A stretch of 37,921 nt of DNA from Sporichthya brevicatena (GTDB taxonomy: Bacteria > Actinomycetota > Actinomycetes > Sporichthyales > Sporichthyaceae): assembly GCF_039525035.1 (NCBI RefSeq), contig NZ_BAAAHE010000032.1:1-37921 (forward strand), read 5' to 3'. Position 1 is the first letter of the stretch; every line of letters starts with the position of its first letter. The notes below the pieces were generated by a model. That model searched no databases, was not told the origin of the DNA, and was given only the letters and a program-made list of their open reading frames with translations. Below are positions 16,501 through 23,907 of this stretch, piece after piece. The translations under genes and the position numbers were made by a program.

Positions 16501-16882
16501 TCAGGAGCGCGGGCCGCACCGGCCGTGGCACCGGTGGGGCTGCGACCGTGGTGGCGACGGCGGGGGTGGCGGGCTTCACCGCCGGCTCTGTGGGCGGGTT
16601 CGGCGGCGAGGTGGCGGCGCGGGCGCGGGGCACTGCGGTCTGGCGCAGCGACCACCGGCCCCCGTCGTGGACGAACTCGCCGCCGTGCCGGTCCAGCAGG
16701 GCGACCAGCTGCTCGGCCTCAACGTCTCGCCAGCCCTTCGCGGCCAGAGCTTCGAGGAGAGCCGGCATCGGCATCTCCGCGCCACGCAGGACCACCCGCA
16801 CCGCGTGCAGCACGGTCAGGGGAAGCAGTTCCGGATTGTCCGGGGCGGTCGAGCCGATCGACGTTCGGCCTGAGTCCGACAA
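13529..16882 (-). CDS. SF1 (Upf1/Dna2-like) helicase with winged helix, PLD-like region and zinc-binding cysteines
   Basis: 1117 residues. Residues about 20-80 form a predicted winged helix (OST-HTH/LOTUS-like), followed by a Pro/Ala-rich linker. The SF1 helicase core has Walker A G-P-P-G-T-G-K-T-T near 328-336 and Asp-Glu-Ala-Ser near 605, interrupted by a charged coiled coil at about 400-560. Later motifs are D-E-Q-H-R-M-R-P, H-R-F-Q-G-G-E and L-N-V-A-I-S-R-A. Residues 890-1010 resemble a phospholipase D-like domain (L-L-V-A-D-D-L-L-I-V-G), but the catalytic His-x-Lys is absent. The end holds Cys-x-x-Cys pairs near 1040 and 1103, probably zinc-binding. The TTG start at 16882 has GGAGGAG six bases upstream. 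Last of four minus-strand genes. Defence role is inferred from context. Confidence 0.82.
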   Translation of the reverse strand: MSDSGRTSIGSTAPDNPELLPLTVLHAVRVVLRGAEMPMPALLEALAAKGWRDVEAEQLVALLDRHGGEFVHDGGRWSLRQTAVPRARAATSPPNPPTEPAVKPATPAVATTVAAPPVPRPVRPALLKLPEPPGPVPAPTAAPTAAPTAAARWREIAGEMSSALREELAAAQRLRTTTDVELANGRVIGRTPNRLVMRFDLRGDVRVTDSMPVQVRLREQWFTADVVTAESATVTLSLPPDAPALPEGVLRHDATYLLTLQKERLAELRQGAQHFHVEAALAVVDPDVAPAEQPPEVAGLRADVGALNTAQQRAVANSVRPGVSWIWGPPGTGKTTTVAALVEILRAQRRRVLVVSNTNAAVDAVLGGWLRTRRQGTPPREAEVVRIGAPSQPEIEGQTPPITLDELLARRGEPIARELANARQQIRDLRRERAEHRKAIAKAAAEQRRAKELEASTRLLHRDVAQARDVFQVAGRAVDGAAAALERARRRGEASAIRAAEDVLALRRQAHAEAEDRLARAETTLRSALAGRTFVGESPAQLTARQARIDDIEAALGEWQALVEELDAQLDDVRRAIVREARVVFATVHRCYLQDLRAERFDVVVIDEASMVSLPLAGLAAGLGDGHTVLAGDFRQLGPIAQADSETVVRWLQRSPFEAAGFAERLADGADMPRLVMLDEQHRMRPEIAEVVSHAFYGGALRTAPTVLARPRPAELADVLGEIAITVVDTSALRAWVGREGGLRSRYNLMHAQVAAAMCAEVPDSLTLGLIAPYAPQARILGDAVGGEHRADAATVHRFQGGERAVIVYDTTEGQGVSVHRRWLREAALDTEGARLLNVAISRAQEGLVVLVDLPRVRAALVPGTAGQEAFEALLRRGRIVSALDVLDRPGSPARPLTGLDAHDAVLEAIEAAQQRVRLWMSGYGSGHGFAGAIDLLAEAAGRLDVTVWMPPPGDARQLAAVRRLREGGATVRTVRSSARENLLVADDLLIVGADPLLVRTTAQSAVRTGDPRLADAALRVVARRRVNSAPGEGDEPESCPTCREPLTRVERWLVRVRDYRVWTQCLSCDAARGPIARERAVAVPAANESGVVGRNAALICPACGAVPTITGRCACS
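16437..16472. repeat. 12-bp in-frame tandem repeat, about three units
   Basis: Unit GCCGTCGGTGCC occurs twice exactly and once with changes. It encodes a repeated Ala/Pro/Thr linker between the winged helix and helicase core of the SF1 protein. Length may vary between strains without breaking the frame. Confidence 0.6.
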
Positions 16883-17031
16883 TCCGCTCTCCTCCGTCCG
16901 GTGCTGCAGGTGGATCCGGACCTTCGACGCGGCGCATCCGTGTTTCGATCCGCACCGTCGTAAAGATCTAGACCTGCCCGATTCGGTCGACCGCCGGGCA
17001 CCGTGGATCCCGACCCCTCACGGCCGCGGGG

Positions 17032-20000
17032 TCAAGCCGAGAGCAGCCGCACCCCCTGGTAGAAGTCCGCTGGCATGTCGTGCCTCAACCGCCAGACGAT
17101 GGAGATCGGCCGGGAGCCCTCGCTGCTGACGTAGGTGGCAGGGCCGAGGAACAGGTAGGGGGTGCTACCCGTCTCGTTGGTCTTCGTCTCGCGGACGAAC
17201 AGCAGCACTGACGATCCCTGCTCCTGGTGGTGCACGTAGCGCCGTCCGGTCGGCGAGTCGGCGCTCGTGGTGGACTGGGACTCCCAGTGGAACAGGGACG
17301 GGGACATCGCGTAGTCCCGGTACATCGTCGTCGGTGAATACTCCGCTTCGTTCTTTCGCACCGTGATATTAAGGACATCGGACCTAATCGCCTCGACCCA
17401 CCGCACCCCGGACCGGTCGACGTGTGGCTTCGGGCCGTCAATTCGCACCTGACCCACCCCGGCGAGCATTTCCTCCCGCGTGTATCGGGCATGCATCTGC
17501 AACGGGACATCCGCGAGCGCCGGCTCCACCAAGTGCAATGGCACATGCGCGATCCGCTCCTCGGCCAAGTCGAGCAGCTCCAACGCCTCCGCACACACCG
17601 CCGGGTTCTCGGCGCGAAGTTGGGCGAACGCCGCGTCGTAACTCGGGAACCCACCGCCAACGGGCCAGAACGTGAAGAACAGCATGCGCGCCAGGCGCAG
17701 CTCCCGTTCGGAGGCAGCGGCCCCCGCAGACCGCGCACCGCGCAGCAACGTCCGGTAGCTCTGGATCCGCTCCTTGTCGTCCACGCACAACAGCGCAGAC
17801 AGCCGACGCAGCAGCGCTTCCTCCGCCGGACCCGCGGGCGGAGTCGGCAACCCCGCCCGCCGGCGCAGCGCCGTCCAGCTTCGGTTCCCTGCCCCGCTAT
17901 AGAGGTCCACGAGCTCCCGCCCGGACTCCTCGAGGTACTCCCGCAACGACACGTCGCCGTAGGAGGCGACCTCCCGTGCCAGCCCGGACACATTCGGCCG
18001 TAGTTGGTCCCGCAAGTTCTGCAGGATGGCCTCCTGCGCCTGCCGGTCGAGCTCGATGTGGCACCCGGGTGGGAGGTAGGGGAACCCGTGCTCGACAGCG
18101 TGCGCCAATCCGGCACGGCTCACGCCCGTCAGCGCGCGGTACCGCAGGTCGAAGCGGAACTTGCGGTGCTGGAACCCGACGAGGTCGATGACGGTCAACA
18201 CATCTTTGCCGTCTGCCCGACGCAGCCCACGCCCCAGCTGCTGCAGGAACACGGTCGCGCTCTCCGTCGGCCGCAGCATCAGCACGGTGTCGACCGCCGG
18301 AATGTCGACGCCCTCATTGAAGAGGTCGACGGCAAAGACGACGTTGATCTCCCGATCGCGCAACTGTCGCAACGCTTCGGTTCGGTCGGCTTCTCGGGTC
18401 TCGGCGTCCACCGCCAACGCCGGGATGCCCGAGTCGGCGAAGAACTTCGCCATGAAGTGGGCGTGAGCGCGACTCACGCAGAAGCCCAGCGCTCGCATCC
18501 GCCGCGGGTCGGGCACTTTGTCCGCTACGGCATTGAGCGCGATCCGAGCACGCACCGTGTCCCCGCTGATGACGGAGTCCAACTGCGCTAGGTCATAGCG
18601 TCCAGCCCGCCAATCGATGTCCTTGAGGTCGGTCATGTCGTGAACACCGAAGTAGTGGAACGGGCAGAGCAAATCGCGTTCCAGCGCCTCCCACAGGCGA
18701 AGCTCGGCCGCAATGTGCCCGCCGAACCAGTGGGTCACGTCCTTGCCGTCGGCACGCTCGGGTGTTGCGGTCATCCCCAGCAAGAGCTTGGGCTGGAGGT
18801 GCTGCAGCAGCCGCGTGTAGGTCGCGGCCTCGCTGTGGTGAAACTCGTCGACGATCACGATGTCGAATGCGCCCGGTTCCAGTTGGCTGAGGTCAACCCG
18901 CGCCAGCGACTGCACGGACGCGAACACGTGCCGCCATTGCCGAGGCCGCGCTCCCCCCAAGAACTGCTCACCGAACGCGCCGTCGCCGAGTACGGTCGCG
19001 AACGTCCGCTGACTTTGCTCCAGGATTTCCCGACGATGCGCGATGAACAGCAGGGAGGGGTCGGCACCGAACCGCTCCGTGCCGCGCAGGCGCCGGTAGT
19101 CGAGCGCGGCGATGACCGTCTTTCCGGTGCCGGTGGCGGCCACGACTAAATTGCGCCAGCGCCCGTGGACCTCGCGCTCGACGTCGAGCGCTTCGAGGAT
19201 TTCCTGCTGGAACGGATACGGCCGAACCTCAATCGAGGGAACAATGAAGCTCAGCGACCCGGTCGAACCGCCGGCCGCGTGGATCGCCTCGTCGAATCGG
19301 TCGCCGTCGCGGGCGGGGTCGTACGGCTCGAACCCGTGGAAGCGATCAGCCCAATACGAATCGATCGTGGCCCGGAACTTCTCGATCAGATGCGGTGTCT
19401 CGACGCTGGACAGGCGCACGTTCCACTCCTGGCCATCCACCATCGCCGAGATCGACAGGTTCGAAGACCCCACATACGCCGTGTGATAGCCGGAATTCCG
19501 GGTGAACAGCCAGGCTTTGGCGTGTAGTCGGGTCGACCGGCTCTCGTAGCTGACCGCGATTTGCGCGCCGATGTCGGCGAGGAAGTCCAGCGCACGGCGC
19601 TCGGTGGATCCGAGGTAGGTGGTGGTGAGGACCCGCACCTCGGCGCCGCGGTCGATCGCGGCCTTGAGTTCCTGGCCGAACAGCCGCAGTCCGCTCCACT
19701 TGATGAACGCGAGCAGGACATCAATGCGGTCCGCCGACGGGATCTCCCCGGTAATCGCCCGCGCCAGGTGCGGCTCGTCCCGCCCGTTGACGAGAAGGTC
19801 GGACTGGCCCAGCGGGATCTCCGGGTACGGGATCGCGCTGCCGGGCAGGCCGCGGACCACCGCCCGCAGCACCTGCGCCGGCGTGGGCACAGCCTCGTCC
19901 GCCGTCCTCCCGACCGCGCGCAGAATCTCGTTCGCGAGAGCGGTGGCCTCCTCCGGACTCAGCTCCCGCAGCCGCGCTGCGAGGACGTCCCCGACATGAC

Positions 20001-20136
20001 GTGCCAAGACGCGCGCGAGCTCGACGTCCGCGACCGCGTCCACCTCGATGTGCACGCCACCCTGTTGGAGATCGGCGACGACCGCACGGAGGCGCTGGGT
20101 GAGCAACCTGTCGTAAAGGCCCGGCTCCAAACTCAC
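17032..20136 (-). CDS. PLD nuclease-SF2 helicase-DUF3427 fusion protein
   Basis: 1034 residues. A phospholipase D-type nuclease half-site comes first: Leu-His-Ala-Lys near 203-206 with Gly-Ser-Ser-Asn near 222-225. An SF2 DEAD/DEAH helicase follows, with A-T-G-T-G-K-T near 333-340, Asp-Glu-Phe-His-His near 428, and motif VI Q-L-G-R-G-L-R-R near 631. The C-terminal third is DUF3427, ending in a PUA-like module with F-H-W-E-S-Q. This order is the normal one for the family, which is frequent in defence islands. One HKD motif per chain suggests dimerisation to form an active nuclease. GTG start at 20136 with a weak upstream GGAG. It sits 64 bp after the NERD gene and 149 bp before the SF1 helicase. 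The nuclease residues look intact, unlike those of the neighbouring SF1 protein. Confidence 0.87.
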   Translation of the reverse strand: MSLEPGLYDRLLTQRLRAVVADLQQGGVHIEVDAVADVELARVLARHVGDVLAARLRELSPEEATALANEILRAVGRTADEAVPTPAQVLRAVVRGLPGSAIPYPEIPLGQSDLLVNGRDEPHLARAITGEIPSADRIDVLLAFIKWSGLRLFGQELKAAIDRGAEVRVLTTTYLGSTERRALDFLADIGAQIAVSYESRSTRLHAKAWLFTRNSGYHTAYVGSSNLSISAMVDGQEWNVRLSSVETPHLIEKFRATIDSYWADRFHGFEPYDPARDGDRFDEAIHAAGGSTGSLSFIVPSIEVRPYPFQQEILEALDVEREVHGRWRNLVVAATGTGKTVIAALDYRRLRGTERFGADPSLLFIAHRREILEQSQRTFATVLGDGAFGEQFLGGARPRQWRHVFASVQSLARVDLSQLEPGAFDIVIVDEFHHSEAATYTRLLQHLQPKLLLGMTATPERADGKDVTHWFGGHIAAELRLWEALERDLLCPFHYFGVHDMTDLKDIDWRAGRYDLAQLDSVISGDTVRARIALNAVADKVPDPRRMRALGFCVSRAHAHFMAKFFADSGIPALAVDAETREADRTEALRQLRDREINVVFAVDLFNEGVDIPAVDTVLMLRPTESATVFLQQLGRGLRRADGKDVLTVIDLVGFQHRKFRFDLRYRALTGVSRAGLAHAVEHGFPYLPPGCHIELDRQAQEAILQNLRDQLRPNVSGLAREVASYGDVSLREYLEESGRELVDLYSGAGNRSWTALRRRAGLPTPPAGPAEEALLRRLSALLCVDDKERIQSYRTLLRGARSAGAAASERELRLARMLFFTFWPVGGGFPSYDAAFAQLRAENPAVCAEALELLDLAEERIAHVPLHLVEPALADVPLQMHARYTREEMLAGVGQVRIDGPKPHVDRSGVRWVEAIRSDVLNITVRKNEAEYSPTTMYRDYAMSPSLFHWESQSTTSADSPTGRRYVHHQEQGSSVLLFVRETKTNETGSTPYLFLGPATYVSSEGSRPISIVWRLRHDMPADFYQGVRLLSA

Positions 20137-20200
20137 GCTCCGACTTTGCCGCGAACCCGCGGCGAACCCAACCCGCCACGCGAGGGCCTGGCCGCTCGTG

Positions 20201-21104
20201 CTATTGCCAGGTGTCAGAACGACGCGCCAGCGCGAACACTCGGGCTACTTCGGCGGGCTCGAGCAGCACCGGTCCGGCGGCGAGAAAGGGAACCAGCTTT
20301 CGCTGACTGACAACCCAAACGTCGGAGGGAACGTCGCGAACGCTGACGCTGTCCGTTCCGACGAACACGATCAGCCCAGTGACCGCAACCGGGCGTCCGC
20401 CCGCGGCCTCGAGCAGTTTCGCGGCTCGGCCGGCCTCGTGCCGGGCATTGCGGATGTACGGCCGCGCGCGTCCGTTCACCAGCAGGCGGTCGCCCGCGAG
20501 CCAGATCTGCCCGTCCGGGTGATGCTTGGTGTTGACGGTGAACACACCGCCAGGGCCGATCACCAGGTGGTCGAATGTCGGCGCCCTTCGTGCCGATCGG
20601 GACGGAGTGCAGGGTGTGCCACGCGGGCCCGAGGCGGCACAGCTCCGCGGCGACCCGGCGCTCGCCGTTCGCCCCGAGGCGCCACGAGCGTCCCTCCGAC
20701 GGCGCGTCGAGGACGCGCGCAAGCAACCGCCGGATCGGGTTGGATTCGCCACGCAGTGTGGCCTGCTCGGCCGCGGCCACGCCGGGAGGATTAAGCGCGA
20801 GATCGAAGTACTCGTCCTCGGCCGGCGCCGTCGGCGCGGGAATCGACGCCTCAATCGAACCCTCGGCCGCGATATCGAGGAGCTGCGGGACCACCTGTGG
20901 CCGCGACGGATCCTCCGCGCACCACGCCGCCAGCGCGCGCTCGAAGTCTCCCCGCAGGATCGGTCGCACGAGGACCGTCTCGCCGGACTTGAGATCCACC
21001 CAACCGACCCGGCTCTTGTCGGCGGAACTCACATAGATGCGGTCATGTCCGTACCTACGCCATCGCGCCACTTCGAGTTCACCCACAAAGACGACCATCG
21101 GCAT
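20201..21104 (-). pseudogene. NERD-domain protein gene with a one-base frameshift
   Basis: NERD is a nuclease-related domain often found with helicases and restriction genes. The N-terminal part (from ATG 21104, or 21098) runs to Gly-Thr-Lys-Gly-Ala-Asp-Ile, then the frame is lost. The next frame continues exactly as expected with Asp-His-Leu-Val-Ile-Gly-Pro-Gly-Gly-Val-Phe and V-N-T-K-H-H to a stop at 20201. Dropping one base at about 20573 gives an uninterrupted protein of 300 residues. It is either a real inactivating insertion or a sequencing error. The NERD catalytic pattern (D-H-L, then T-K) is otherwise complete. It lies between the DUF6884 gene and the PLD-helicase in a tandem minus-strand run. 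Confidence 0.83.
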
Positions 21105-21173
21105 CGAGACGCTCGACTTGAGAAACGCTGCTTATACAGCACGACCGCATCGGACCAATGGCGACACGCTAGA

Positions 21174-21689
21174 TCATGCACGCGAGGAGCCGGAACTCGC
21201 CGCCCTACGTCGGCGAGAGGTTCCCGATCGCTGCCCGCAAGGAACGCGCGCCGCGTACCACGCCAGATGCTGCCCTTGCGTCAGACCACGCAAGGGCGCG
21301 GACACGGTCGCTCCTCGTGCCCGCAGGATCGGCTCGAGTGGCCCGACGTACGCGGCACCGGCGTGCATCTCGAAGTGAACGCCGCGAATGGAGCCGAGAG
21401 CGTTGATCAGTTGTTCGGTGACGAACTCCGCCCATGCGGACCGGTAGCCCGCGCTCTGGCTGGCCATCGCCAGGTCGTAGGGCGCGACGAGCTCCCCCGG
21501 TGCAAGCAGCCCGTACTTCGCACTGAGGACGAACCAGGGTCGCCCGGTCGACTCGGCGAACTCACGCCGGCGTCGGAACAAGGGGCTGACATAGAGGTCT
21601 TCCGCCGGCGCCGCGTGATCGAGCTTCGTCTTGACACACCCCACGAGGACGACTCGACGCCCGCGACCAGAAACGCTCGCGTCCTGCAT
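21174..21689 (-). CDS. DUF6884-family protein
   Basis: 171 residues. The core V-x-L-V-G-C-V-K-T-K, then L-Y-V-S-P-L-F, W-F-V-L-S-A-K-Y-G-L-L and P-Y-D matches DUF6884, a family with a YaaA-like layout and no proven activity. The ATG at 21689 is chosen because GGAGGAG lies just upstream; the frame stays open to 21785 but the extra residues look random. First of the minus-strand run that continues with NERD, PLD-helicase-DUF3427 and SF1 helicase, and divergent from the EcsC gene. The last 20 residues are Arg/Ser-rich and probably disordered. Family call is good; role unknown. Confidence 0.75.
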   Translation of the reverse strand: MQDASVSGRGRRVVLVGCVKTKLDHAAPAEDLYVSPLFRRRREFAESTGRPWFVLSAKYGLLAPGELVAPYDLAMASQSAGYRSAWAEFVTEQLINALGSIRGVHFEMHAGAAYVGPLEPILRARGATVSAPLRGLTQGQHLAWYAARVPCGQRSGTSRRRRAASSGSSRA

Positions 21690-21830
21690 CAGTCTCCTCC
21701 GCCCTCCGCCCTCCGAGCGTGGCCGTTCGGATGATCCCCAATTGTCCGAGCAGCCGAGCAGTTTGTTCGCTGCCGTGCCCGACACTGCTTCTCGGGGCCG
21801 TCCTGTGCCCCGCGAGGATTCGGGGGATCA

Positions 21831-22499
21831 GTGACTGTCGAAGCAGTGGAGTCGGCAAACGGTCAGCGCGGGCTGGTGCTCGTCCAGAAGATTCTCGACT
21901 GGGGCGTCGATGGCCTTGGTCCTCTTAAGAGCGCGGAGGACGTGGCGCGGGAGCACCTCGCCCAGCACCGCGACGTCGAAGTCGCGATCGACCGGCTGAT
22001 CCGCACCCACGCCCGGACTGTGACGGCGACGGGCTTCGCCACCGGCTTCGGCGGCTTCGCCGCGATGGGTGTGATGCTCCCCGCCGACATCACGGCGTTC
22101 TACGCCCAGGCCGCCCGGTGTGCTGCGGCCGTGGCGCACCTGCGGGGCTACGACATCCATTCCGAGGAGGTGCGCAGCATCATCCTCCTGACCCTGCTCG
22201 GGTCCGCCGGCGTCGGTGTCGCGGCCGAGTTCGGTGTGAAGCTCGGGACCAAGGCATCGATGGCAGCCCTGAAGAAGCTGCCGGGGAAGGCCCTGACGGC
22301 CATCAATCAGCGAGTCGGTTTCCGGCTGGTGACGAAGTTCGGGTCCAAAGGCTTGATCAACCTCGGTCGGGCGGTCCCGTTCGTCGGCGCCGGCGTCGGC
22401 GCTGGGATCAACGCGGTCGGCATGCGGAGCATCGGCACCTACGCGAAGTCCAACTTCCCGGCCGGCGACGTCGTCGTCGAGTCGCCCACGGTCGAGTAG
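21831..22499 (+). CDS. EcsC family protein
   Basis: 222 residues. The pattern A-R-E-H-L-x-x-H-R-D-V-E-x-A-I-x-x-L-I, a Gly/Ala-rich hydrophobic stretch, A-H-L-R-G-Y-D, and the closing G-L-I-N-L-G-R-A-V-P-F-V-G-A-G-V-G-A is the EcsC signature (PF12787). The family is named after a Bacillus ABC-exporter locus gene, but most members are orphans with unknown role. Hydrophobic segments at about 65-95 and 125-145 suggest membrane association. GTG start at 21831. It is divergent from the DUF6884 gene with 141 bp between, and convergent with the XRE regulator 34 bp downstream. It may mark the right edge of the defence island. Confidence 0.82.
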   Translation: MTVEAVESANGQRGLVLVQKILDWGVDGLGPLKSAEDVAREHLAQHRDVEVAIDRLIRTHARTVTATGFATGFGGFAAMGVMLPADITAFYAQAARCAAAVAHLRGYDIHSEEVRSIILLTLLGSAGVGVAAEFGVKLGTKASMAALKKLPGKALTAINQRVGFRLVTKFGSKGLINLGRAVPFVGAGVGAGINAVGMRSIGTYAKSNFPAGDVVVESPTVE

Positions 22500-22533
22500 G
22501 TCGGGGCCAGGGCCGGCATCCGGCAGACGCCCG

Positions 22534-23391
22534 TCAGGAACCCGCCCGAAGCGCCGGGCACTGGGGTGTCCCCGGGTCCGGGTCGACGACGGTGTCGAGG
22601 TACCGGGCCGGGACGAAGCCCCATGCCCGGCGGTCGCGGTGGTCGGGGTGGCTGACGTCGCCCTGGGTGTAGTACCAGATCCGGTTCCCGCCGGAGTGCA
22701 GGCGGCCGGCGGTCCAGCAGACGAACCAGCTCTCGGTGCTGTACAGCGTCCCGGCCTGGGCGCCCGGGTCGTCCTCGCGGGCGAGCGGGGTGAGGAACAC
22801 CGGCACGTTGGGCTCGTTCGGGCAGAGCTGATCGGCGGTCCAGGTGGCGTCGAACGCCCCGGTCGGGCCGTCGGCCCGGCGGACGTCGGACCGGTTCACG
22901 CACACGTCCTCCCCCGTCGCCCCGGTCGGCCCCGCCGACGCCGGCGCGTCCCCGCCCCGGACCGTGACGACCACCGCCCCGGCCAGGACCACCACCGCGA
23001 GTCCGGCCGCGAGCAGCACCGCCCGACGCCGCGAGCGGCCCGGGGCGGGCCCCACCGCCTCCGCTCCCTCGGGCTCGACCGGCAGGGGGTCCGGCGCGGA
23101 CGGCTCAACGGCCGCCGGGGCCGGGCGGACCGCCCCCGATTCCCGGTCGGCGAGGGCGGTCTTCCACCGCCGGACGAGGTCGTCGAGCTCGCCGGGATCG
23201 GCGCCGCAGGCCTCGCCGAGCCGGAGCACGACGTCGTCGTCGACCGGCAGCCCCGCCCCCGTGCAGTAGCGGTGCAGGGTGGAGCGGCTGGTGAAGGTCG
23301 CTCGCGCGAGGTCGTCGTAGCTGCGCCCGGAGCGCACGCGGAGCTCCTGCAGCAGGTCGGCGAAGCCGTCCGCACCCGCCGGCCGGTCCAT
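22534..23391 (-). CDS. XRE-type regulator with single membrane span and extracellular domain
   Basis: 285 residues. An N-terminal helix-turn-helix (residues about 9-72; S-Y-D-D-L-A-R-A, then S-R-S-T-L-H-R-Y) is followed by a Pro-rich linker, an Arg-rich stop and one transmembrane helix at about 123-146, then an outer domain with four cysteines, likely two disulfides. This suggests a one-component sensor that reads an external signal and binds DNA from the membrane. The domain ends with a W-x-F-V-P-A-R-Y-L segment reminiscent of SH3-like domains. It is divergent from a secreted SH3-like protein, and the shared promoter region has paired palindromes that could be its binding sites. The architecture is common in Actinobacteria. 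Confidence 0.8.
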   Translation of the reverse strand: MDRPAGADGFADLLQELRVRSGRSYDDLARATFTSRSTLHRYCTGAGLPVDDDVVLRLGEACGADPGELDDLVRRWKTALADRESGAVRPAPAAVEPSAPDPLPVEPEGAEAVGPAPGRSRRRAVLLAAGLAVVVLAGAVVVTVRGGDAPASAGPTGATGEDVCVNRSDVRRADGPTGAFDATWTADQLCPNEPNVPVFLTPLAREDDPGAQAGTLYSTESWFVCWTAGRLHSGGNRIWYYTQGDVSHPDHRDRRAWGFVPARYLDTVVDPDPGTPQCPALRAGS

Positions 23392-23458
23392 CGCTCACCT
23401 CACCCCACGTCCCACGCGGGCCCAGCGTGCCACGCCGGCCGGGCGACCCGCGAGATGC

Positions 23459-23492
23459 CGTCCCACGGGACGCCGCGGCGTCCCACGGGACG
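23459..23492. promoter_or_regulatory. Two identical palindromic sites, 20 bp apart
   Basis: CGTCCCACGGGACG occurs at 23459-23472 and again at 23479-23492, each with perfect 6-bp arms around AC. Start-to-start distance is 20 bp, about two helical turns, so bound dimers would lie on one face of the DNA. A half-site (GTCCCAC) follows directly and an imperfect copy lies near 23408. They lie between the XRE gene and the secreted SH3-like gene, which makes them candidate operators of the XRE protein. Confidence 0.62.
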
Positions 23493-23572
23493 TCCCACCC
23501 CTGGTCAGCGCCCTGCGCCACCGCCCAGTCTCGATCCCGACACCGCACACCACGCACCGATCGGGGGACCTC

Positions 23573-23878
23573 ATGACCGCGCTCCGGACGACCACCACCC
23601 GCCTCGCCGTCGCAGCCACCACCACCGCCCTGCTGACCGGCGTGCCGCTGCTGACCGCGGCCCCGGCCCAGGCCGGCGGCTACTGCCGGGTGATCCCGCA
23701 CGCGGCCCCGGTCCACGAGCACCCGGACCCGAGCAGCCGCATCGTCCGCCAGCTCGACGCGGGCACCGTCGTCGCCGGGTCGCACGGCCACCCCTGGGAG
23801 ATGGTCCGCGTCGCCACCGAGCACGACCACGCGTTCCTCGGCTACATGAAGCCGTACAACCTGGACTGCTCCCTCTGA
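23573..23878 (+). CDS. Small secreted SH3-like protein
   Basis: 101 residues with a clear Sec signal peptide (hydrophobic core, cleavage after Ala-Pro-Ala-Gln-Ala near residue 35). The mature part of about 66 residues contains V-H-E-H-P-D-P-S-S-R-I-V, L-D-A-G-T-V-V-A-G and F-L-G-Y-M-K-P-Y, the layout of bacterial SH3 domains. One cysteine at each end could form a disulfide. ATG start with GGGGGA upstream. Divergent from the membrane XRE regulator, whose outer domain has a similar ending, so the two may share a ligand or act together; that is inference. Confidence 0.78.
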   Translation: MTALRTTTTRLAVAATTTALLTGVPLLTAAPAQAGGYCRVIPHAAPVHEHPDPSSRIVRQLDAGTVVAGSHGHPWEMVRVATEHDHAFLGYMKPYNLDCSL

Positions 23879-23907
23879 CCGGCCCGCCGCCCTGGCAGGC
23901 TGGGGCC

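Noticed and set aside
13529-20136. Druantia, Zorya or Dpd assignment for the helicase run
   Set aside because: The defining partner genes of those systems are not seen nearby; only general helicase/PLD similarity remains.
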